Source: Gliomastix tumulicola (Eukaryota > Ascomycota > Sordariomycetes > Hypocreales > Bionectriaceae). From it: a DNA stretch of 64,000 nucleotides. The DNA is taken from contig BCHX01000006.1 of the NCBI GenBank assembly GCA_001599755.1, positions 1,909,336 to 1,973,335 on the forward strand, written 5' to 3'. Position numbers and translations under genes: made by a program. Position 1 is the first letter of the stretch; every line of letters starts with the position of its first letter. The notes beneath the pieces were generated by a model. The model worked only from the letters and a program-made list of their open reading frames with translations. It searched no databases and was not told the DNA's origin. Below, one piece after another: positions 55,642 to 64,000 of the stretch.

Positions 55642-56175
55642 CTTGGGCAACCGAAAAGTGACGGGCGATGGGTTGATGAGAGGGAGGGGAACGCTGACTC
55701 TGAGGTGGGAGGAATTTTCGATTTCGTGTGTGGACTGTCTTAGTCAGCTGTCCGCGGGGTAGCCACCACTGGGAGGAGTCACGTGATTTGTACAGTAGAA
55801 AACTCGAGATGTATCATTCAATACTTTAGGTATAGGTGATTTTATGGTAGGCTACATATTTAAGATGGCGACTATCGATGTTCGACTAATCATTTATTTG
55901 AAATTTTGGAGAGACACTCGAACTTGGTGAGATTGGGGCTGATGGGAATCCAGCAAAAAGCATTCTCGCGCTGTCACGTGGCTGCCACGGCGAGGCTGCC
56001 CGGCCCCACTTGACGTCGCCCAACGTGGGGCCCTCAAGCTCTGTGGCAGGCATTACCTATTACGTGCCTACCTTCCAGGTTAGCTTGATAAACATCGAGA
56101 CAGCGGCGATCTCTTCTTTCTTGCCTGCGCCAACCACCTTTGAGAAATCGTGAGATTTCTTCACCAATCCCCGTT
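55642..56175. promoter_or_regulatory. Bidirectional promoter region of tif32 and hub1-like with E-box and CRE-like sites
   Basis: A TCACGTGA octamer lies at 55779-55786, CACGTG at 55975-55980, and TGACGTCG (CRE-like) at 56011-56018, in the 534 bp between divergent starts. CACGTG is the core for bHLH factors such as Cbf1, and TGACGTC for ATF/CREB bZIP factors. Binding is inferred only. Confidence 0.4.
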
Positions 56176-56874
56176 ATGGAGGACAAGCCCGAACGTGCCC
56201 GCTCTCGGTCACCTCCTAAGAAAGCGCCGAAAAGCAGCGGGGGCTTCCGATGGAAGGAGAAGCGACCCGAGAATGACGAGGACGATAGGAGCCACCCCTC
56301 TCGCCGTCGCGAATATCGTGATCGCTCGCCAAATCGCAATAGGTACCAAGACAGAGACAACGAGCGTCGAGACTATCGCCGCCGAGACGAGCGAGACGGC
56401 CCCAGAGATCGACGGGACCGTGACCACGACCGGGAGCCGGACCGTGACGAGGACCGAAATCGAAACCGCAATCGGTATTCTGACAGAGAAGGCAACCGAG
56501 ATCGCGACCGAGGAGACCGTGGCCGAGGGGATCGTGACCGAGGAGATCGCGAGGAGGTTAGGCGCAGAGACGACGCCCCGAAGCTAGCAAAGAAGGAGAA
56601 GAAGGCTCCTGCGCCAGCAGCGACGAACCCGGGCCTAGAGATGATTGTCGTGAACATAAACGACCGGCTCGGCACAAAGTCTGCTATCCCTTGCCTGCCT
56701 TCTGATACGATCGGGCAACTGAAGCTGATGGTCGCTGCCCGCATTGGTCGCGAAGCTGGCCAGATCATGTTGAAGAGACAGGGAGAACGTCCCTTCAAGG
56801 ATCAGCTGAGCTTGGAGGATTATGGCATCTCGAACGGCGTCCAGCTCGACTTGGAGATTGACACCGGGGACTGA
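56176..56874 (+). CDS. hub1: Hub1/UBL5-like ubiquitin fold fused to an Arg/Asp-rich domain
   Basis: A single exon encodes 232 residues from the ATG at 56176; the frame upstream has only a TTG. Residues 1-150 are highly charged with many RD/DR and RN repeats, like splicing-associated RD domains. Residues 156-229 are a Hub1-like ubiquitin fold: MIVVNINDRLGTKSAIPCL, DTIGQLKLMVAARIGR, MLKRQGERPFKDQLSLEDYG, SNGVQLDLE. Met156 aligns with the normal start of free Hub1. The C-terminus ends EIDTGD instead of the Hub1 double-Tyr tail. Hub1 binds spliceosomal Snu66 and modulates donor-site use without conjugation. Function here is inferred. Confidence 0.85.
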   Translation: MEDKPERARSRSPPKKAPKSSGGFRWKEKRPENDEDDRSHPSRRREYRDRSPNRNRYQDRDNERRDYRRRDERDGPRDRRDRDHDREPDRDEDRNRNRNRYSDREGNRDRDRGDRGRGDRDRGDREEVRRRDDAPKLAKKEKKAPAPAATNPGLEMIVVNINDRLGTKSAIPCLPSDTIGQLKLMVAARIGREAGQIMLKRQGERPFKDQLSLEDYGISNGVQLDLEIDTGD

Positions 56875-57504
56875 TTATCGGTATCTCTGGTAGTTGATAA
56901 GGACTTCACGTGGCGCTTGAGCTCCAATCCGAACCGGTTAGTTCACCTAGCCCGTGACAATTTGTACAGGAAGCTTTCAAACTGGTACTAACCTTCAGCT
57001 TCTCACAGACACAGATATCTGGCTCTTCGACACTTCGACGGGAACTTGGCCCTCCTCGAGATATCTGAGTTTCGACGAGATGCTGAGATAACTCACCCGC
57101 ATAGCGACGACTGAACCTCGCGAAACCTAGCAAGACCCGAGGTGGAGGTGTTCGCTCGAATGTGAGAGATGTCTGGCCAGGATCATAGCCTGCTGTGCCG
57201 AGTCAACATTCATGGCTCGGTACGCATATTTGGTGGTTCTTGGACCCCCGTACCTATCCTTCCTAGGAGGGGATCACATGGATTTTTTCCCAATCCTGGA
57301 TGAGATTCTCAGATATCTACCCGAGAGTGATAGCTAGTGCAAGAGATATTTAACATACATTCACTTCTCGTGCTATTTCTGCCTTCCATCTGTGAAGTGG
57401 ACGATGTAAAAGACGACTTAAGGTGATCGACACAGGACTAAGCGATCAATAGGGTGCGTAGAGCCGAGATGGATTTCTTCTATTTTGGGCTGGATCATAC
57501 CAAT
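56875..57504. other. Convergent 3' region (hub1-like / dfr1)
   Basis: This 630-bp stretch lies between two stop codons. Nothing recognisable is present beyond probable 3' UTRs. Confidence 0.6.
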
Positions 57505-58128
57505 TCACGTAGACTCACTGTCCCTTTCCCACAGCTGGAACTCGTATCTAGTGTCTGCCTCTTCCTGCCCTCCCTCAGCAATCTCCTGTCCTGTCCAGTC
57601 CTGCAGGGCCTCCCTGCTTTTCCTACTCCAGCCATCCGGACCATCACCCGTCAACTGGATCGGGAAGAAGGTATCGCACTCGAAATCCCGCTCAATACTC
57701 GTGAGCAGGACCCTCCTCGCCCCCGGGAGCTGCAGGGCAGCGGCATAGATCTGTGCCCCTCCCATGACGAAGACGCGACCGGTGGCACGAGACGCAGCGT
57801 ACGAGAGAGCCTGTTCCAGAGAGCCCACACGGATGGCCTCCGTGATTGGCAGCGTGCTGTCTGGCGGGTTGGACGGAGCCGACCGCGTGATGACGATGTT
57901 GAGGCGGTCTTTGAGCGGCCTGAATTTCGGCGGGATGGAATCCCACGTCTTGCGCCCCATTATCACAGCGTTGACGGCACCAACTGGGGCCTGCGGCGGT
58001 AGTCTGGTGGTGACTCGGGCGAAATACTGCATCTCTTTTCGCAGGCCCTTCCAGGGCATGGAGCCGTTGAGCCCGATGCCCATATTTCGGGTCGCGGCGA
58101 CAATGAGCGTGAGCTCGTGAGGCTGCAT
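57505..58128 (-). CDS. dfr1: Dihydrofolate reductase
   Basis: A single exon encodes 207 residues, the usual length. The fold is clear: LTLIVAATRNMGIGLNGSMP (NADPH/folate entry), the W of PWKGLRKEMQYFARVT with the catalytic Glu of the LRKEM helix, VNAVIMGRKTWDSIPPKFRP, DRLNIVITR, and RVFVMGGAQIYAAAL (Gly-Gly NADPH-binding). A C-terminal ERDFECDTFFP and EFQLWER complete the sheet. It reduces dihydrofolate to tetrahydrofolate for thymidylate, purine and methionine synthesis and is the target of antifolates. Confidence 0.96.
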   Translation of the reverse strand: MQPHELTLIVAATRNMGIGLNGSMPWKGLRKEMQYFARVTTRLPPQAPVGAVNAVIMGRKTWDSIPPKFRPLKDRLNIVITRSAPSNPPDSTLPITEAIRVGSLEQALSYAASRATGRVFVMGGAQIYAAALQLPGARRVLLTSIERDFECDTFFPIQLTGDGPDGWSRKSREALQDWTGQEIAEGGQEEADTRYEFQLWERDSEST

Positions 58129-60107
58129 TGTGGTAAACCTCGAGCTTTGTATGTTTGTGTGTGTTTGTAGGTAAGCTTTGGTGTGATGAATTGGGTGTGT
58201 TTGCTTGTGGCTTCTTGTTGGCGGAGGTATTTTCTTGACTGGAGATTGAGGTAGCTATGGCGTCGTAAGAGTCATTCGCTCGTTTGCTTGAACTCCAAAG
58301 AGGTCAATCTTGATCGATTTCAGAAGAGGGAAGACAGACTGAATCTACCTACTCCTCCAACCCACAGCAGAGTTTATCTGGGTGCCAATAAGTCACGGCT
58401 TACCAGCTAAATAAATAGGACTACCTATAGGCTTGGTAAATTCTAGACGGTGAAATCGTACTCCTTGATTGCTAAGACACTGCTACGACACTGACTGCTT
58501 CGTTTCCTTGCACAAAAGATCGTCTTATGATCACCGCCACCAGAGGAGAACGCGTTTTCGCGAAAGTTTCGTGAAGGGCATGTCCACAAGGGTGATATTG
58601 GGTGACATCGAGGCCCTCCTTTCTTGGACTGGACTTGACTTGTTTCCCACACTGATGCTGTGCCATCATGATACCTGATGCGAGGCAGACTTTTGTCTTT
58701 TGTCTTCCGCCAACAACACATCACCATCCAACGCCATTATGATTCTCTGTTGTTGGGTATTCGCCCTGGGCCTTGCTGTGACACTCGGCGACAGGTCTGC
58801 CTTCCTCCGGCACATCGATCCCATCACCAGTGCAACTCGCCATCCCTCAATTTCCTGTGCAGGACGGTGACCTTGTTATATGGGTCGACTGGTTCGTGCA
58901 ATGACCGCGCCGCTTTTAAGAATCGGCGCACAGAGTCTTGTCTAAGGGCGCCAAGCAGCAGAATGCAGGCTAGCAAGTCATGTCTCTCGCAGAGCAGCCT
59001 GGGGGCTAGACTGGATCCGGCTTATGCAAGGGTGCGGATGTTTCATTGTCGACAGCCGTGATATTACCACTCGCAGTAGTTAGTTAGTAGTGCCAATATT
59101 CGGGGAGCCTCTTGGGAGCCCTCGCTGAGGGAGCAGCAGCGGGATCCAAAGCCACCTGAACAGTGGGACAGCCTATAACTCCAGGTAGTATTGTCCGACG
59201 CCCTGGGAGTTGTAGGGGAGATCCTCCCTGAAAGAGGTCACCTGTGTGCTCCGTACCTGCACCTTATTCCCTCGCCAAGAGCCCTTCTTACCCCATTCAT
59301 AGCTGCACGTAATAATTTTACGCCCGCGCCGCCCAAAAGGTCACCGCCTGTAAGAGTAAGCCTGGAGGCACCTGCCAGCGACCTTGCACCTAAACCTGAA
59401 CAGCTGGGGTCGACCAAGGTCCCATCTCCACGTCCTTTTTTCCCCTTCCTCTAGGTTGCTTCTGTCTCCTGTCACCATCCGGCTGCCTCAATCATCTGCC
59501 CATCATCTCCGACCCCCGTGTCGTCAGCGCACCGAGTGATCACTGACAGGTACGTATTTGAGCTTGAGATATCGCGTCAATTGCCATGCATCGACTCGAC
59601 CACTGCGGAATGGACCCAACGCGACATCAGGAGAGGAGGCAATTGGGAATAGGGGATCCCGGTCATGAGGCCAGCAACGCGGCCCAACCATCGACAAACA
59701 GCTGCGAAACGATCCAGACGACATGCCACTCGCTCGACGAGAACCAGCGACCGCTATTTCGAGACATTTGAATTGATTTGGCGTCGTTTCATCGTCGAGA
59801 CGTCGTATCATTCAGCCGCGAGCGACCCAAGCCACACACCAGTCGATCTTACCTGGGGGGAGCTAGTTTTCCCCAGACTCTGTGGTTTTCCTCCGCCCGT
59901 CGTCGACGTTGTCGCAGCGACCTGTCTGATGGGAGAATACGCCGCGTTGACTGCCTCTGAATGAGACAGATTGATTTCGTCTACATAGATGGGTGGTGCA
60001 ATTGCTGACTTGATATGTGGTGGTACAGGCGACAGAGTCAGCCCAGAGACGCATCAATTCGTCGGACCGATCTCACCCTTGACGCGAGCTTCGCCTTCAG
60101 CATCAAG
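58129..60107. other. Bidirectional intergenic region (dfr1 / gng1), 2 kb
   Basis: The start of dfr1 and of gng1 flank this region. The sequence near 59990-60030 could include a 5' UTR intron of gng1 (an acceptor-like GGTACAG near 60028). Several open frames are present, but none has a motif. No tRNA or other RNA gene was found. Confidence 0.5.
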
Positions 60108-60465
60108 ATGCCTCAGTACACCTCGCGCGATGTCGGTGACCCGACCCAGATCAAGAAGAACAAGCAGTCGATGGCCGACCTCAAGCTCCGCCGTCTCACA
60201 GAGCTCAACAACCGCCTACGGGAGGATCTTGACCGGGAGCGAATCCCCATCAGCACTGCTTCTAAGAGGTACGGAAACAAGACTGATTAAAGCGGATGAA
60301 CCTGCGATAGGATCGAGTCACTTACTGACTGTCTGTCGCTATAGCATTATCGCCTACTGCAACGGGACGAGGGACTACATGGTGCCGTCAGCCTGGAACG
60401 CCGTCCCCAAGGGCGAGGACCCCTACGCACCACAGCAGTCAAATGGCTGCTGCGTGGTCATGTAA
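60108..60465 (+). CDS. gng1: Heterotrimeric G-protein gamma subunit
   Basis: Two exons (60108-60268 and 60345-60465) encode 93 residues. The start MPQYTSRDVGDPTQIKKNKQ and the helix SMADLKLRRLTELNNRLRED are typical of the single G-gamma of filamentous ascomycetes (GNG-1). The end GCCVVM is a CaaX box: Cys90 is the prenylated residue and Cys89 a likely palmitoylation site. The protein pairs with the G-beta WD-repeat subunit at the plasma membrane in pheromone, nutrient and development signalling upstream of cAMP/PKA; the PKA catalytic subunit lies 48 kb away in this window. Confidence 0.96.
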
Positions 60466-61528
60466 ACGACAATACCTTTCGATACCATCTTGAGCCAAGG
60501 GTCATTTAGCGGGCGGCGACCCCTGAACCGCTTCCAACAATTTTTCATCAAAGTAGAGCTGCAAAAAACGCCAAAAATCCCGAAAGGGAGGGGAAGGAGG
60601 GTGCAGATATGCCGGAGAGTTATGACCCGTCAATGATGATCTAACTGGCGCATTCGCGCAGACCAGGGAGGAGGACGATTCCAACTGATTTCCTTGAGTA
60701 TTGGGCCCCTTGTGGGCCTCGAACAAAGAGAAGAGGGGAGGGAGGGAGGGCATTGCAGTAAGTCTCACATCGCAGCTGGAAGGCTTTGTGACGGGGAGCA
60801 AAGGAGCGAGAGAGGATGAGATACCTGGCAGAACAGCCGCGAGCGGGTTGCTCGCTGAGAAGGAGAGGGAAAGATATAGCATTGGGATATCGACCGACTC
60901 TGGTCGAGGGAGCCGTGTCTTCGTCGTATAATAGTTTTTTCTTTTCCTTCCATGTCTTTTCATGTCCAATATCACGATATCATTTCCCTTTTACTTATCG
61001 TCGAAATCAAAAACGTGCGGTCTTGTGAGAGCCGATGTGGTTGTATAACAACTCCCCAATGTATGTACGCCTACCAACCGACCGCCAGCTCTCCGACCTA
61101 TCTCAACGATCGTCCGGGAGCCACGTAGCAACGGCAGCTTATGAAATGATGTCGATACCAAGGAAAGCAGTCTGGGATCTAAGAACGACTATAGAAACGA
61201 ACCCCAGACTACCAGCTCGTGCAATACTGGAGTGCGACGAACGTGTGGAGAAGACTAAGATAATAACTCTCATCGTTAATGACCTAACGACATCACATCA
61301 CACCACTGCCACCAGCCATCTCGTTCCTACATCACTCGTCCACCACCCTGAGCTCTACCTCTTCTTCATCACTTCGCCCGTATCTACTGCGGGAAGGGAG
61401 ACAGCGAAACCTCGGAGCCACGGTTCGGAACAGCGACCTTTTCCTGAGTGGGTATCGTATTATAAACGCCATTTCACACATCTTTCTCACAGAACGAGAC
61501 GACGGGAGTGTAGTGTAGTCAGTCCACC
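60466..61528. other. Intergenic region between gng1 and the SelW-like gene
   Basis: This 1.06-kb stretch lies between co-oriented genes. A long open frame across 61035-61530 runs into the next gene's exon but has no motif and is out of frame with it. No other feature was recognised. Confidence 0.55.
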
Positions 61529-62095
61529 ATGGCCGAGCAGGAAGAAACGAAGACCCCCCCGCCGCTGGGAACCGTCCTCCCTCGAATCACAATCCAGTTC
61601 TGCACACAGTGCAAATGGATGCTCCGAGCAGCATATGTACACCTTCCCCCCCTCTCCCCCCCTTTCCTTTTATAACTTCAAGCACACTCATGCGAAAACG
61701 AAAAACAAACAAACACACAGTACGCCCAAGAGCTCCTGTCAACTTTCTCCCTGGCCGTCGGTGAAGTGGCGCTCCAGCCTTCCACAGGTGGGACCTTCGT
61801 CGTCACGATCCACCACGGCTCTGCGACGACGACGACGACGACGGCGACGGTGCTGTGGGATAGGAAGGTTGACGGTGGGTTCCCCGAGACCAAGGAGCTG
61901 AAGCGGCGGGTGAGGGACGTCATTGAGCCTGGGAGGAACCTGGGACACGTCGACCGGGACCATCCAAAACCGGCGGCGACGCAGGAGCAGGAGCAGAAGC
62001 AGGAGCAGAAGAGTGAGAAAGCCCCGGAGGAAGAGAGTGGGAAGGGGGAAGGGAGTACGGTGGAGGGGCAGGCTGCATGTGAGGACTGTCGATGA
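61529..62095 (+). CDS. Selenoprotein W-like Rdx-family redox protein
   Basis: Two exons (61529-61636 and 61721-62095) encode 160 residues. The Rdx thioredoxin-like fold is visible: PRITIQFCTQCKWMLRAAYY with the redox pair Cys25-T-Q-Cys28, LLSTFSLAVGEVALQPSTGG, then VLWDRKVDGGFPETKELKRR and RDVIEPGRNLGHVDR. SelW-type animal proteins carry C-x-x-U; the fungal form uses Cys in both positions. The C-terminal 40 residues are Glu/Gln-rich and disordered, ending CEDCR. A general redox role is inferred; the physiological substrate is unknown. Confidence 0.9.
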
Positions 62096-62828
62096 GGCGA
62101 GTGACGTGCATGAAGGCTTAAAAGGTATATGAAAGCTTGGGAATGTCGTCTCCTACCTACCTAGAGACTAGGAAGCAACACACGCGATGTTATGACAACA
62201 GTGTGCGACATTCTAATTCGCGACACTATTGTGGCAATGACAGCAATGAGAATCTCGACAGTGATCATACTGCATGGGATAGGGAAAACTGTGTGGCTGT
62301 GCGTATACGCCAGCCTGTGACACTAGGTATGCGAATAAGCTATGCCTCTAACTCGAGTTGTTGACAGGTTGCTATCTTAGAGTCAGGCACGAAATTCACA
62401 CTTCACTGCCCAGCAGCATCTGTCTCCGCAGCTAACATATACAGAGCGGCAGAGTTGCTAGCTCCTGGGAAAGAATACGAGTTGGACGCCAACAATGGAA
62501 GTCATCAATGTGTCAATTTTTTTTGTGCATGTTTTATCTTGAGCTAAGAAACAGCTGATTCGTGACCAAGATCGCACGCGGACGTGAGAGACAACGAAGC
62601 TCGCCGAGCCAGTACCAACAATGTAGGGCGATGCTTGGATTTCCGACCCTTCTAGGGTCGAGTGGACCAACAACAATCCGACAACGTACTCGACGAGGGG
62701 TGCGGTGTTGGTGACGAGATTAGAGACAGACGGTATTCGCAGGGTCAAAAAGTCGAGGCCGCCATGGCGGGGGCGGAGGAGTAGATGGGTCGATCGGCGT
62801 GCGAAGGACAGAGTATCGGATCGGTGAT
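62096..62828. other. Convergent 3' region (SelW-like / PP1)
   Basis: This 733-bp stretch lies between two stop codons. The frame at 62458-62828 continues past the PP1 last exon only by reading through its intron; it has no motif. Confidence 0.6.
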
Positions 62829-64000
62829 TTACCGCCGGCCAAACTTCTGCTTCTTCTCGGCGGGTTTCAGGATCTTTGAAGGATGTGTTAGCAGCTGCAA
62901 AGCGCGATGCAGAGCATATTTGATGGGCATACCTGGAACGAGCAGAGCAAGCTCTCGTCGACACTCATCATGGCACCGGCATTGTCGAACTCTCCGCAGT
63001 AGTTGGGAGCGCTGAAGAGAGTCACCAGTTGACGTTTCGAGAAGAACTCGTAACCATCTTCAACAACTTGGTGCGCACGGCAGATGAGATCCATATCATG
63101 CTTCTGGAGGAAACGCGACACCACGTCCGGACCGAAGGTGAAGGAGACACCTCGGTCGTTCTCACTCCATCCTGTGATGTCCTTGTCGGGATCGGACCAA
63201 AGGAGATCGCAGAGCAGACCGCAGTCAGGAATCTGTATGTTCAATGTCAGTGACTCAGTCACGTACAGGTGGGGTGAAAAGCCAGGAAATCAGCCATAAG
63301 CCATGGTTTGGGTTCACTCACATCAGTTGGTCGCATGACACGGCGAATCTGCTCCATGGAGTTCAGATCCGGGCTCAGACCTCCGTGCATCGTGAAAATC
63401 TTCTCGTCGATGATAGCGGCGATGGGCAGACAGTTGAAGCAGTCGGTGAAGGTCTTCCACAGCTTGATGTTGTATCGGCGCTTGCACTCGTCGTAGAAGC
63501 CGTAGATGCGGTTGATGGAGGCACATTCGTGGTTGCCTCGAAGGACAAAGAAGTTCTCGGGGTACTTGATCTTGTATGCGAGCAGAAGGCAGATAGTCTC
63601 CAGTGACTGCTTGCCACGGTCGACATAATCGCCCAGGAAAAGGTAGTTCGCTTCCGGGGGGAAGCCACCGTATTCGAAGAGTCGGAGGAGATCGTAGTAC
63701 TGGCCGTGGATATCACCGCAAATCTATCCAATCCCCAATTGTCAGCTGCGGTCCCATACAATGCGAGCAAACGGGAGAGTTGAGCTCCATGGGGGCAGAA
63801 GAGGATGCGGGGAGCAACTGCGCTCACTCACCTTGATGGGAGCCTCAAGTTCCAAGAGTATAGGCTGAGAAATGAAGATTTCGCGCGCCTTGGTGCAGAG
63901 ATAGCGGATTTCGGCCTCAAGAAGCTGAACCTGTTTGCCAGGTCGGCTGCCTCGCACCTCGAGCAACCGATCGATTATAGAGTCCAGATCGACCTCATGT
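62829..64000 (-). CDS. glc7: Serine/threonine protein phosphatase PP1 catalytic subunit (5' end outside window)
   Basis: Four exons are present (64000-63832 partial, 63723-63322, 63232-62933, 62873-62829). The visible protein starts HEVDLDSIIDRLLEVRGSRP, a few residues after the normal start, so only a short 5' part is missing. Metal and catalytic motifs are intact: GDIHGQ, GDYVDRG, RGNHE, MHGGLSPDL and CRAHQVVEDGYEF. SAPNYCGEFDNAGAMMSVDE forms the beta12-13 loop. The C-terminus is ILKPAEKKQKFGRR. PP1 dephosphorylates many targets in cell cycle, glycogen and chromatin control through RVxF-docking subunits. Confidence 0.98.

Noticed and set aside
61035..61528. Long open frame upstream of the SelW-like gene
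   Set aside because: It is in a different frame from the SelW exon, has no motif, and reads across the likely promoter and leader.
1..64000. tRNA, rRNA or snRNA genes
   Set aside because: I looked for tRNA B-box-like GGTTCGA sequences and for U6-like sequence on reading through; the few partial matches (for example near 37518 and 43254) had no partner stems. A dedicated scan would be decisive.
1..64000. Secondary-metabolite cluster, transposon or prophage-like element
   Set aside because: No synthase, transposase, reverse transcriptase, integrase or long terminal repeats were seen. The CENP-B-type gene shares a DNA-binding fold with pogo transposases but lacks the DDE domain.

Overview
The window is about 64 kb of nuclear DNA from a filamentous ascomycete (Pezizomycotina, most likely a Sordariomycete). 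The gene set points there: a PKA catalytic subunit starting MPSLGFLKKK, a 93-residue G-gamma ending CCVVM, Set3-complex Hos4, and Rse1, Tim13, Mss51, Dfr1, Dfg10 and PP1. Introns are short, about 50-220 bp, with GT..AG ends and phases that join conserved motifs. Genes lie on both strands without operons. Both edges cut a gene: an unidentified membrane-protein C-terminus on the left and PP1 (Glc7-type) on the right. I rebuilt the exon structures by hand from splice signals and family motifs. No transcript evidence was available.

Layout. 0-8 kb: an unidentified C-terminus, a CorA-like Mg2+ transporter, a degenerate kinase-like protein, a ZIP zinc transporter and an SRPK-like kinase. 8-16 kb: a 115-aa orphan protein, the PKA catalytic subunit with a large polyQ extension, an ER-Golgi L-type lectin and Tim13. 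16-30 kb: an NSRP1-like splicing protein, a cytosolic zinc/LysM/UBA-like protein, Rse1 (SF3b130), Mss51 and a PXA-domain protein. 30-41 kb: a CENP-B-type helix-turn-helix regulator behind about 7.9 kb of gene-free, microsatellite-rich DNA. 41-64 kb: the Rbg1/DRG1 GTPase (with a sequence gap in an intron), Hos4, an ALKBH6-like dioxygenase, Dfg10, eIF3a, a Hub1-like ubiquitin fold on an Arg/Asp-rich extension, dihydrofolate reductase, G-gamma, a SelW-like Rdx protein and PP1.

The content is mostly core eukaryotic housekeeping: splicing (Rse1, NSRP1-like, Hub1-like, SRPK-like), translation (eIF3a, Rbg1, Mss51) and signalling (PKA, G-gamma, PP1). I found no secondary-metabolite cluster, transposon, CRISPR array, tRNA or rRNA. 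I found no previously undescribed multi-gene system. The items most worth a second look are an ALKBH6 gene whose catalytic H-x-D motif falls on an unresolvable splice junction, a GC-AG intron and 20-nt terminal exon in rbg1, several strong inverted repeats outside coding DNA, the Hub1 fusion, and the long gene-free block upstream of the CENP-B-type regulator.
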